From the NCBI GenBank assembly GCA_003342815.1, contig PTEX01000138.1:1268543-1332542 (forward strand): a stretch of 64,000 nt of DNA, given 5' to 3'. Source of the DNA: Eudromia elegans (Eukaryota > Chordata > Aves > Tinamiformes > Tinamidae). The notes beneath the pieces are model-generated. The model was not told the DNA's origin. It saw nothing but the letters and a program-made list of their open reading frames with translations, and searched no databases. Position numbers and translations under genes: made by a program. How positions within the stretch are numbered: the stretch's first letter is position 1; every line of letters begins with the position of its first letter. Positions 1-11,734 of this stretch are shown piece after piece.

Positions 1-38
1 ATAAAGAGCTAAGTTCCTTTTTGTTGCATATTCAGACT

Positions 39-76
39 TTAAGTGTGTTAAGTGTGACTTTAAGCTGTTAAGTGTG
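39..76 (+). repeat. Short repeat of ttaagtgtg
   Basis: The 9-mer TTAAGTGTG occurs at 39-47 and directly again at 48-56, and a third copy is at 68-76. It is a small local duplication with no evident role. Confidence 0.85.
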
Positions 77-3005
77 TGAAGAATGTGACAAACGGAATGT
101 TGAAGCATATTTCCCATTTGGTTTTTCACTAGTGTTACCTAGTTATTAAAAGGTTGATATCCAGCAAGATAATATAAATCATAAAACATGATTCTTTCGC
201 ACATCTGTTTGAATAAATGCAGGTGTTTGGCACTGTGAACCTCAGCACCATCACAACAAAACATCTTTTGTTGAGCAGTGAACTGAAATCTTATCCCTTG
301 CAGCAGATAGAACAGCTGCAGGTAGTGTCAGAGTTACAAACTAGGGTGCATGAATGAGGCAAAGGCTTTTACCCTTTATTTAGATACTTAAGAACATGCA
401 GCCGTGAGCAGGCAGCACTTTGTAACCGCACGCTTAACCCAGAACTCAGAAAAGAGCACTAGGTGTCCTGTAAATCAGAGAGGAAGCATGGAGTTTATAC
501 AGCCTGTATGAAATAATTTGCCATTTCTTTGGCCTAATCAACAGTCAGAATAGCTTTTAAAAGACCACAGTGCTTTCCCTTTTCAGACTGTGTGAAGGAA
601 CATTTGGGGATATCCATGTTAGTGATTCTTTATACATTTTATACTAGAGAGCCTAATGGAATGAGGTATTGTATCAGGCTCAAGTCTGCTTCTCCTTCTG
701 GCTTCTTCCAGGCTTCTTGCCTTCCCTAGCTGTTCTTCATTGCTCAGGCTTCTTTCTGTGTGTCTGTCATTGTGCACTCTTACCTAGATACCTGGCCTTT
801 TATTTGTCCTGTAAACACTCAACTGATTCAACTTGGAAAAATTAGAAATGAATAAGAATTATATTATTAAAAGCTACACAAGTAGCTCTAAGACCTCCTC
901 TACGAGCTTTATGACATGGCTTAGTAGTGCTGGGAAGGATTGTTTGCAGGGTGGTTGCATGATTTGGTGGTGCTGATAGCAGTCTCAGCACTCTGCCGCA
1001 AATTAATGAGCTTTGCACTGAGAGTCAGGATGTTACCTAGAGACTTGCGACATCTTGTGCTCCCGTGTTGAGGAGAAAGTTCCAGAGCTTTCCTTCATTG
1101 TAGTAATGATAGGCTTTTGACTGTAAGCAGTGGAGGCCTAATGGATTCAAAGCAATTCAGACCTTACTAATAGTTCTTTGTGGAACATTCCTGGTCTCTT
1201 TGCATCTCTTTTTGACATGAATTATTTGACACACTAGTTGTAAGCTATTTCTTTTAAGTTGTTAATCCTACTTGATGAGATGAGTCTAAGTGGTGGTTGT
1301 TTCAGCAGATACCTAGTTTGTATGTGTGGTTAAGGACATTAAAACTTGTAAATCAGAATTCTTCATATGATTATTTGAATAATTCATCTGTTCAGTGCAA
1401 AAATGCATGAATCTTGAGCTGTAAATATGTATGAGATATTGTTGAATATCAAACTGAAGATGCTGAAAGATTCCTTGTAGTGTTTGCCAGTTCAGAAATG
1501 TTTGAGTTAGTTTGCATTGAAGTACAGCTTTACTGTGGAACTTTTGTGCTTTTAATATCTGAAACACAGGTGTCTGTTAATCAGGTCTTCTGTGGCTTCT
1601 CTGTTAAAACATCAAAGAAGATACACCTTATGCTAGTTTATCGTGTGTGAATATCACAATATATGTGTTTCCCTGGCTATATTAACTTTAATTAATTTTT
1701 ATGGAATAAGAACTGGAAAATAATTGCTAATTCAGTATTTTTAAGTTTTCCTGAACTCTCACATGTCTTTACCTTCAACGTTGACATTTGATTTCAGTCT
1801 CACTGACATTGTTTGTCAGGAGGTGATTCTGGTGATCTTCAGTATGACTCTGTAGCTCATTTACTAGTAGTGAAAATAGGATTGGCAGTGAATATGAAGT
1901 AAATATTTTTTCTTTTTTTTTTTCCATGGTGAAGCAATGTTATCAAAAGAAGGCAGTCAGAGGTGTCTTGTGTGAGCCACAGAAATCTTAATTTAGTGCA
2001 CAGAGCGTTGTTGGGTCTTTCCAGTAACTCTGTGTGCCATGAGTACTCCCTTGCAGAAAGTGAAATGTATAATCAAAGTGTATATTGAATTCCTCGTTAT
2101 ATCCATTATCCAGTTTTATCAAAAAAACAGAGGAAGGTAGAGGTCCATAAAATAGCTCTGTGTGAACTGTATTTTAGCAGGCCTTGTTGGAGAGAAGCAT
2201 TCAGTTCCTAAGTCACAGAGACATTATGAAGGAGGAAAACACAGAAGACTGACTTCTAAACTTTCAACTGAATACACCTTTGATATAAATGCCAGGTCTA
2301 AAACCAAGGACAGGAACCATCCTGAATTATACCTGAATTAAACTGTTATCTGGTGCAATCAGTTTATGTGATCTGTCAGGAAAGAATTAGGTTTCACAAA
2401 AATTGCTAAAATAAAACTGCCTCTTAAAGGCTGTAAAAGGCTGTTCTGTCAAAGCAAAACTGCACTGGGAAAACTCTAGGCTCCAGGGCCTTTCAGTTTG
2501 GGTAGCTAACGAAGTAGTATCAATCTTGCTGCTTGGTCAGGAAATGACAAAACCTTTGCCATTTGAAAGTGTTCTGCAGGGGCCAGTGCCCTCCCGCCAC
2601 AGCTTTGAGTGCTGTGCTTTGTGGCACAAGATTATGACTAAGCAACCAGAAAGACAGGCGTTCCTGGCATTATTACAGACACTGGAACCTGATGCATAAA
2701 GACAGTGTTAACTTTGGGTCAGGATAAAGCGTTTTTTTTTTTAGGCAGCAATATTTCTTTTTTGCAAACAAAAGATCTGGTTTAAGGTTATTCATTGTCT
2801 GCAATGAATTAGCTTAACTACTGTGTACTGCTGCTAATGCAAACCTAGTATACACATTACCTTAGGAGGAAAATCTTGTGCTAGTCTCTTTGTACAGTTC
2901 ATTTTTTAGTTATCATCTGATTGCTTGTATTAGAAAATAAAAAAAATTGTCCTGTTGTTAGCTCTTTATTATGACTAAACTAGCTACAGGTAAACCTTGC
3001 TGAGA

Positions 3006-3040
3006 TTTTTTTTCTTTTTTTCTTTTTTTTCTTTTTTATT
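3006..3040 (+). repeat. T-rich polypyrimidine tract
   Basis: T runs interrupted by single C residues; low-complexity sequence. Similar tracts occur at 17458-17473, 21833-21850 and 23738-23750. Confidence 0.9.
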
Positions 3041-5661
3041 AGGAATAGCTAGTTACCAGTTTGACTAGTCATACAAGAGTGAATAATAGTTCCTGTGTCA
3101 TGTGCATGTATGTTACTTTTGGGTTTAGTATCAGTCCTGATTCAGCTGTTTGAAGAAAGTTCATGGATGCTGTAAGCCATGAGTGCTTGCATTTTAATGT
3201 CACCTATACTTCATATTCACTCTAGCTGGCATGATACCTACAAGTATCTTAAGGAAAAGTATTTAGTCAGGAATGGAAGAATTTTATCAGGTTCAGGAAT
3301 GACCGTTTTAGAGGCAGAATTATATTTAAATAGCACAATAATTGTTTTGGGAAGACTACAGGGCAGTCGCTCTGAAAAGCCTCATTCCTTCTTGGATTGG
3401 TAAATTTAAATCCCCCTTTGAACTGCATGGATTATGCCATATTCTCTCTTTTTCTTCCTGCTCTCACTTTTATTTTCAGTGGTTCCATTAGGTTTTTCTC
3501 ATTATTTATCATTAACTTATGATCTTGATCTTACTTAATCTGACCAAGTGGAATGTACTCCCTACTTCTCCAGTGCTCTTCTGACTCCAGAGAGTTTTAA
3601 TTATTTTTCTGTTAATGCTCATGGCTGGTTATGCTGCATATTCCTGCATTCTTCCTCTTTCAGCCTTCTTTACTGCTGTGTTTTCTCTCTCCTTTGCTCT
3701 TGCCCTCTGTTTTATATATGTTGTGGAAAAGTTGCACAATACTTGTATACAAGCTGATTTATGAGAAATAAATTAAGCAAAGAAAGACTTTAATTAGCCA
3801 AATTTTCTGACTTATTATTTTAATTTTCTAGATTTGTGGTAGTCTTGGGGAGGGGGTTCATAAGTTACTTATATATCTTTAAAAAATACTACGTGATCTA
3901 TAGATGCATTTCCTAACTATGCCAGAATGCTGCTTAAGAACAAGTTGCTTGGTGAGACTGTTAGAACATTACTTGGCTACCTTCCTGTACCAGATATAAA
4001 TGCATCAGACCATGTACTCGTAAGTGAAGGTAGGAAGGAAAATCACAGTGCGGGTTTGTTCTAGATTGTATTTCTCTGCTTGGCATGGGGACTAAAACTG
4101 CAGAGACTGAAAATGGCATTGCTGTTTTTTATCACATTGAATGTAATGTCTAAGCTTCTTTACAAAAATGCTGTTGATTTCTTAACAAAGTCCTGCTGCC
4201 TTATCAAGGAGAATGTTATCTGCACTTTCATAACTTTAGTCTTTAGAAATCAGTGTTTTGAAAGCAAGTCAATATCTGCTTGCATACATTGACAATCCCA
4301 TAGTGAAATAGACCCACTGTGAGTAGACTTGCCTGTATTCTGGCACTATGGATGGGATTCACAGTTTACTGTCCTAGTGATCCATAGTTAAAAATAAATC
4401 TGGAACTGACTGACTAAAACTAATATGAAAGGTTAGTGTAGCGTGACTGAATTAGTCCAGTTCAGTTCGGCACAAACTACAAAGTTGTCAGTGCAGCTTG
4501 CCTACCTGAGCTCCCTTGCTGGTATCAGTCTGTGACGCTGCACAGGCCATACGGGGAGATAATCGAGAGGTCACAGCTTAATCGGAAATGTCAAAATGCC
4601 ACAAGCTGACATAAGGCAAATGCCAGCCAAAATGGTAAAATAATTTTGTCATTTTTATTAGCAGAAGACAGCAAACGCAAATCTGTTTTCTCTCTACAAC
4701 TTTTTCAGTCTACATTATGGAAACAGGGGGAGGAAACTGATCTGCTGTCACTCATGTGATTCATTAAAATCTTTCGTTTGCTGCTAATGGATATGGACAG
4801 GATAGCCTGATCTGTGAGAATCGTATCTACAACATGAATTAGAAATTCTTAGATTAGGGTCCGAGAAAGCAGACATACTGGCAGGACATCAGAAAATGCC
4901 ACACCAGAGGGCTAGATTCGTCTCCGTGCAGCACATAGGTGGGTTGAGAGACACGTAAGGAATTAGTGGCTACCATTGGTTGAGCTCAAGATCCTCGTCT
5001 AGGACTTTTCAGTAATCAGGAGGACACAGAGTTATTTTAGCTTTCCTCTTTTCTTGTATCCCTACAAAAACCAAAGAGAAATAAAAGGAGAAAGATGATG
5101 TACAGACTTGGAGTAAAGGAAATATCAAAATGAAACAAGTTTGTCTTTTATGGCTTTTGCAGTGTGTTTTTGCAGAGAAGGCAGAAGCACTTTATTTTTT
5201 CTACATAATAAATGTTAAAAAGTAGAAATCTTAAATAATAAAAGAGGAAGATGTTTCTACTGGCAGTGGGCAGAGTAGTCACCAACTTAACTAATGTAAC
5301 TGTACATTCATCCTGGATCTGTGTCAACACACATTAAAAATACTTCATCAATTTAGCCCATTTAGTCTGCTAAGAGAATCTTGGGAGACCAGTGTTACTA
5401 AGTGAATCGAGAGAAGCAGCTTGTCTTTGACTTTTGGATGTTTAATTTTTCAGTTGCATGATGCTGTCTGACATACATGTGCTCTCAGAAGACATCTTGC
5501 AAAGAAATTCTATGCTGACAGTTGAAGGACAGTGTTTTGTATGCTTGTGTTGTTTTCTTTCCCAGTATAGAGGTCCTACAGATGCAACTATCTGTGTAAG
5601 GGATTATTCAGTGCACAAAATCATTTATAGGAGCTGTGCATTTCCCTTGTTTCTGTGTGTT

Positions 5662-5663
<2 letters not shown>

Positions 5664-5734
<71 letters not shown>
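5664..5734 (+). repeat. Poly-T tract, 71 nt
   Basis: An uninterrupted run of 71 T lies between tgttgg and gtcatctggtcc. It may be a mononucleotide microsatellite, the poly-A tail of a minus-strand retrocopy, or a sequencing or assembly artefact. No retrocopy is recognisable next to it on the side where a minus-strand body would lie (right). Confidence 0.95.
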
Positions 5735-5735
<1 letters not shown>

Positions 5736-7742
5736 TCATCTGGTCCAAACTCCATTAAAATCACCGGAGACTTAAATTTCAGGAAACTTTGAATCAGACC
5801 CTTGATAACGGAGGCAGAAATATCCTAGGATGTTACTAGGACTTTTCTTAGTTTCTGCACTCAGATGTTTTCCTGTACATGATTGTAAGAGTTGCAAAAT
5901 ACAGGAGAGGAGTGTGAGACATTCAGTTAAGAGAGGCTGCTAGATTGCCTGCTTAATGAGGAAGGCTATTGCCTTCTCTGTTAGCTGCAATTACAGATCC
6001 ATGTGAAGAAGTGTCGCTTCATTAGAATACTGTGTGCTGCTTTCTCTTGATCAGCAGTTTTTCCCTTCAAGTACAGAAAAGGACTTGCAAAGCCTGGATT
6101 TGCTAAGAAGAGAATGCAAAGTGACTTGCCCATGCACCCGGAAGGAGTCGCGCTCCTCTTAATTGTTGATGTTGTTGACAGGCAATTGGGAGGCGTCACA
6201 TTATGCTGGCTTCTACTTTATTTGAACTATAAATAGAAGACTTGAGCCCTTATGAGTGAAATACTCCCCCTGCTTGCCTTAAATTGCAGGCTTGTGGCTT
6301 CCCTCCATCGCACACATCTATCATACGCGATGTGTTTATCCTCACAGATGTCAGGACCTATTGCAACCTTTTCTACGACAGATGAGGGAGATTGCTCAGT
6401 AGGTATTACGTTGTTCTACTTCTTGAGACTAATCAAACTTTTTTCCCCAAAAATTTCTAACTCTTAAGTTGCCACTAGTTGTCTTCCCTGAAATCAGTGG
6501 TTCCTTTGTACTTACAAAAGATGAAAGATAAGACCCAGAATTTTTTTGAGGAAAAAAAATCACAACCAAATAAGCTTGTCATAGACATCGGAGCTTGCTA
6601 TAGACCTCAGAGTATAATCTACCCTCAGTTTCCCTGCAAAAAACAAAACAAAACAAAACCCGCATCGTAGCTAGCACCTGAATACTGGGAAGGGACATTT
6701 TTGGTCATTCTCAATATTTTTCTTCATTTAACTGCTCAGACGGGATGGTAAAAAACATAGAATTTGGGTTGAATCCTCAACACAGTACTGTTAACTTTAC
6801 TAATACATTTGATGTTAGAATGAATAGATTTGGGGAGAACAGTCTGTTCTTTCAAGCATAGTTGAGTTTCAAGCATAGGAAGGAAATTTTTCCTTCTGAA
6901 GAGTCTAATACAAAGTTTTGTTCCTTTCTTTCTCGTCGTTGTTTGACCACTCTGCCACATCCTGTGCTCCTGAGGCACTGGCACTTCAGGTCTGCATGCG
7001 ACTCATGCTGGGCCCTGCTTAGTGTTGACTTTTCTTCCTGAAGCCAGTAAGATAAGAAAATTGAAGGACCTATTTTACCATTACTAAAAATGTGAGTAAT
7101 TGCTTCTATTGTCTCTCTTTTAATTGGATATACTTGGTTACAAAAAAAATAGAAGAGTAATTGAAGTAACTAATTCCTGAGCTAAACTTTAGGAGGGCTC
7201 TAGCTAAGAGATTTATGTATCTGTATTGGCATGCAACCAAACTGATGTTTTTTTCAGAGAAGTGACATGATTTTTAGGTTAATTTATTGTAAGCTTATAG
7301 CTGTAAGCTTTTATTGAATTTGAATCTAAAACCAGAATGAATGAAATCAGATGCATCTTTAAAGGCTGCCAGACTGTATATTCTTCTTGCCCAATTAGAA
7401 ACAGTTCATTTTAAAACATTAAGTGTTTTAGATTTGCTGAATGATAATCTCTCATTTTAAGAAGCACTAAATCTGTATCAAAATACCGACATAAATTAAA
7501 ATTAAAGTTAAATCTTGATCGCTTCCCTTTTTAAATAGTTTTCTGGATACGTGATAGAATCTCTGCAGTTTTAAATCGTTCTGTGGCAGCAGGTTTTGGG
7601 AGGTTCCAGAGCACATCGAACGTGGCAGCATTTCTCTGGCGGTAAGCAATGCCTCCTCTTGCAGGGTGTGTTTTGCTGTGTGCGCTAGCATGCTACGTGG
7701 CCTACAGTGGGTTCTGGAATTTGCTGTTGGGACAGTGGTGAC
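5735..7742. other. Intergenic, no gene seen
   Basis: AT-rich sequence between the poly-T run and the first CR1 fragment. Open frames of 60-80 codons are within chance expectation. A small palindrome, aagctta/taagctt, lies at 7291-7310. Confidence 0.75.
6637..6659 (+). repeat. (CAAAA)n short tandem repeat
   Basis: About four units of caaaa, preceded by an extra A run. Simple low-complexity repeat. Confidence 0.85.
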
Positions 7743-7912
7743 CATAGATCACAGAATCCAGAATGGCTGAATTTAGAAGGGAGCTCTAGAGATCTTCTAA
7801 TCCAATCCCCCTCTGCCCCCAGGGACACCCAGAGTGCATGGCACAGGGTCCCATCCAGGTGAGTTTGAAGATCTCCAGAGAAGGAGACTCCACGACCTCT
7901 CTGGATGATCTG
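7743..7912 (-). mobile_element. CR1 LINE 3'-end fragment
   Basis: About 170 bp match the reverse complement of the CR1 3' terminus. The match begins catagatcacagaatccagaatggctgaa and ends gaaggagactccacgacctctctggatgatc. It is diverged from the usual consensus and severely truncated, which is typical of old CR1 copies in birds. The sense strand is minus. Confidence 0.88.
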
Positions 7913-10004
7913 TGAATTGTTACCAAGCACTAACAGATAAATCCATTTGGAACATCTGCTCCTCTGACATTACCCAAGGTATGAGTTTTGTTAATGCTTC
8001 TAGCTTCTGATTTCTTGAAATGTGACTGATGAAGCTGATGCATTTGATGAAACCTGAATAAACAAAAAGCAAAATTTGTGTATTTATTTATTTATTTTTA
8101 ACAGGTTTTCTTAATGACCTGGAATAAAAGACTGCATTTAGATCATTGTAAAGCTATACTTCAAGATAATAATATGATTTTATGGAGGTTAATTTTGTAA
8201 ATTTATTATTATTTTGAAGCATGATTTTTGATTATGTGATTTTTATTATTATTATTATTTTTATAAATCAAGTATTGTGATAGTGGCCATGTAATAGTGT
8301 CCCATAATTTTTTCAGTAACTGTCATTCTTCAAAAGCTTAGCTCTTTTTTCCCTCCTCACTTGTCAATATCTACTCAAATGAATGCATTTACTTCTAGTC
8401 CTAGCCCTGTAGAGCTGGTAGTACATGTTTTAGTCAGAGATTTGTTCATAGAACTGTGAGGGTGAACTAAGTTCCTAGTGTTGAGTGCCCTCCAGCAGTA
8501 GTGTTATGATCTTACGGTCAAAAGAGCGAGCAGTGAATACTCTGTGGCACTGTGCTGTGCACCAAAGATGCCATGAGTGGAATATTGGGATCATGAGGTG
8601 TTTGCACTGACATAACTGCCATAGGGGTTATCACAGAGTTGTAATTAACAACCATCTGCATCCTGCTGCAGCACAGGTGGCGTGTAAACCTTTTACTTGA
8701 TGCCATAACTTACCTTCCTGTGAGATTCTGGTGGAGCTGTGCACTAGAAAATCATGTTTTTAAGTGCTTCTTTCTTTAGAGGACAGTGTGTATTTTTGCT
8801 TTATAGAGAAACAGCAAAACCTACATGCAGACTCTTAGTTCTGACATCTTTCTTTCCTGATGGTTTTCTGTCTTGACTTTTTTTTTTGGAGGAGAGTTTG
8901 ATGGCAGTCTTGGGGTATAGCTAGAGTCAGTATCACTGATGTATAGTAATGACTCTTACTATTTTCACAGCATTTTGTTGCCTATTTTACAGATGCACTA
9001 TAAGATCTTCAGACCTGAAGCAATACAGGCATGCACAACAGAAATGATCTTAATTAAGGGGGCGAAAAATAAAATTTCCGGGCTTGGTAAAAGGTAAGTA
9101 GAAGTATAGTGCCACTAACTCAGCTTAAATGAATACCATTTCCACAGATATGCACATCTTGTGCTTAGTGGAATGTTGCATTCTTACTGAAGGAATTCTT
9201 AAAAGAATGTGGAATGTTTTTCTTTCATGCCCTGTCTTTTAACTGAATTTGAAACCGTGTGATTTCCGTGACCTTTATGGGAAGTTATGATATTACGTAT
9301 ATTGGCAGTCCTGACTCATGAATTTGATGCGTTCTCACACAGGGATCAAGCCACGCTGAAAGAAATTTGAATTTTAGTAACCACATGGTCTATGAGAGCT
9401 CCAAGTCTAGAAGGAGACTGATTCAGATGGTTCAACCCCTTTCTTTTTCCTCCTCATTTGAATCTGTTCAGACAAGCTAAGGTCACAGTGTCTTCTTATC
9501 TTCTGCAATTAGCCTCATCTTCCTTTTAATGACTCAGCTCTAGCCCTTCGGCATAGCAGCAGCTCAGATGCTACTGCAGGAGCACAGACACTGCACTTGA
9601 TTCAGCCACACTTTGGTCTTAGTCTTTCTATCTTGACCACAACATTTCAGCTGAACTATTTCTCTGTCAGCTGCCTGGAAGCCTGGTAGGCACTTGCGAT
9701 TGCAGAGAAGAGGAAAGCAGTGATCAGAAGGGGACTTCTGTGGTGGTACTGGCATTCTGGAATTCTGAAGGAAAGACTAGTCGGAAACTGAGTGAAAATT
9801 ACTGTAGCTAAACCATACCCTATTTTTGTTCCTGTACTTCTGGGGAAAGATATTTATTGTTTAGAAGGCAGGATCAGCCAGTTTAATGCTTTCGGAGGGA
9901 GATGAGAATTAAAGATAAGCTTGGATGGTGCGATGATTTTCACTACTAACGAAGGGGCCCCTGTAGCCTTCTCTTGCACAGGCTGTGCAGCTGCAGCACT
10001 CCCA
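7913..10004. other. Intergenic between two CR1 fragments
   Basis: No gene or further CR1 similarity is visible by eye. It has AT-rich microsatellites near 8.1-8.3 kb. It separates a CR1 3' end from a CR1 internal segment in the same orientation. Confidence 0.7.
8081..8100 (+). repeat. (TTTA)n microsatellite
   Basis: About four and a half units of ttta. A related (ATT)n run follows at 8244-8260. Simple repeats in AT-rich DNA. Confidence 0.85.
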
Positions 10005-10360
10005 GCTCCCACAGCTCTCTCGGCTCTCATTTGAGAGATGGTGCAGAGCCACCCTCTGGTGCATCAGCTGCTCCTCCCACTTCGCTGGTGTCTGCAGACT
10101 TGCTGAAGGTGCGTTTGGTCCCAGCATCTAATTTTTTACTGAATGTGCTGAACGGCATTGGCCCTGTATTCACCACTGGGGACATGGTGGGGGATTGGTC
10201 TCCAGGCAGATGCTGTGCTGCTCATCATAGTCCTCTGACCTGAGCAGTTCAGCTGGTTGCCAGCCCCTCTCACTGCCCACACTCCATCCGCTTGTCTGCA
10301 ACAGTGTGATGGGAGGTGGGGCCAGAAATCTTACTGCAGGCAAAGTAAACAATATCCACA
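10005..10360 (-). mobile_element. CR1 LINE internal fragment lacking the 3' end
   Basis: This is the reverse complement of an internal CR1 segment from the 3' part of the reverse-transcriptase ORF. Landmarks are ggtgtctgcagacttgctgaaggtgc (10089 on), then ggcattggccctgtattcaccactgggga, then ggtctccaggcagatgctgtgctgctca, then gggaggtggggccagaaatcttactg and aaacaatatccac at the right end. The left boundary is blurred and could lie a little either side of 10005. Frames of 63-89 codons here are remnants of the element. It is unusual in lacking the 3' end that CR1 copies normally retain. Confidence 0.8.
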
Positions 10361-10717
10361 TAATTCTGCAATTAAATTTTTAATATTTAAAAGTACAAGG
10401 AATTCCTTGCGTATGTTCTCACAAAGATAGAATTCTTGCAAAGAAAAATACTGGCTAGTGTTGGAACATTACCTGAGAAAATTAGTTGTGTTGAAAATCT
10501 ACATAGATCAGATAATGGTTTCCTCCAGAAGATCACTACAAATCATAGAAGAGACTATGTCTTCTATTCTAAATGGAGTATTTATCACTCTTTTTCAAAT
10601 ATGTACAATTAGAAGCAAAATATCTGTGTATCTATAGTGAAATTAAGGGGTTTGACATAGACAATTGATTTATTTGCCCTGAGGATGGTTACTTATTCCT
10701 TTTACTTTGGAATGCTC

Positions 10718-10747
10718 TATTATTATTGTTATTGTTGTTGTTGTTAT
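10718..10747 (+). repeat. (TTA/TTG)n trinucleotide microsatellite
   Basis: An attatt run changes into a ttgttg run, a compound trinucleotide repeat of about ten units. No reading frame of interest crosses it. Confidence 0.88.
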
Positions 10748-11703
10748 GCTGTATTTACATGCCAATATGCAGCAAGGAAAAAAAACTATGCTAGCACACT
10801 TGCGGAACAATAATTGCAAAGATACAGATGCAATCATAGAGCACATAATTGGAAAGGGCAGTTATGAACTTAAATGAACTTGAGTCTTGAGATGTCTTGG
10901 AACAATCACAGGGACTTTTTGTTTTCTTCCAGAATTATTATTTTCTGTTGAATGGATCAGTTGAAGAAAGAAAGAATATCATCAAAGAGGGAGCAGATCT
11001 TTTGCAGAAAGTCACATTCGTAGCTCTAATGGCTAAAGAGATTTTCACAGAATGTTTGAAGGCACAATTCTGCCTGATTTTCATGTTATTAGTGAAACTA
11101 TAATAAGTATTCTAGTCAAATTTCTAATAATAATTTTGAGCAAGGGACCAGATTCCTATTTAAGCCAAGCTATTTTTATGTCTCTCCAAATAGAGCTTTA
11201 AGTGGGTGGCAATTACCTCTTCAACTTTAGAGAGGTGAATATATATCTCATTTTTAGAGACATGTGAAAGAAGAGATGATGAAGAATCATTTGCACTAGC
11301 AGAGCTCCCTCCAGAATTTGTTCTTTCCAAACTTTTTTCCCCACCTCAAAAACAGTGTGTTGTGTTTGATGCTAATGAGTGGCTGATTTCATAGCACTAG
11401 AGACTAGAAATCTGCTTTCACAGATAATAACTCTCACACAGTTCAAGCAATGTCTTTCTGTTTGAACTAGGAATCTAGGTAGAATCTGTGTTCAGAGGCC
11501 TTATAGCCTAATTTAGCTTAAAACTTTCTGAAACAAGCTCACATCAAAATCAACTGAACAACTTCTATTTAATATTCAAGTGAAAAATTCAATAGCCTCG
11601 ACTTGCAGGCATATGAGCATTCACTGAAGCTGACAGCTAGCATCAAGCTCCTAGCAGTGGCTGTCAACATAATCAACATTGGCTGGATTGAAATTACCAA
11701 CTC

Positions 11704-11734
11704 TCTTTTTTTTTTTTCTTTTTCTTTTTTTTTA
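11704..11734 (+). repeat. T-rich low-complexity tract
   Basis: A pyrimidine run of T with scattered C, ending in tttaaattta. Low-complexity DNA. Confidence 0.88.

Larger units (their letters stand above)
1..5663. other. Intergenic, AT-rich, no gene seen
   Basis: Only short unspliced open frames (up to 105 codons, the longest created by the poly-T run read as Phe) are present. I recognise no coding similarity, RNA gene or CR1 element. Small T-rich and short tandem repeats are listed separately. Confidence 0.75.

Noticed and set aside
5458..5775. 105-codon frame with a long Phe run
   Set aside because: The Phe run is the translated poly-T tract, so the frame is a low-complexity artefact.
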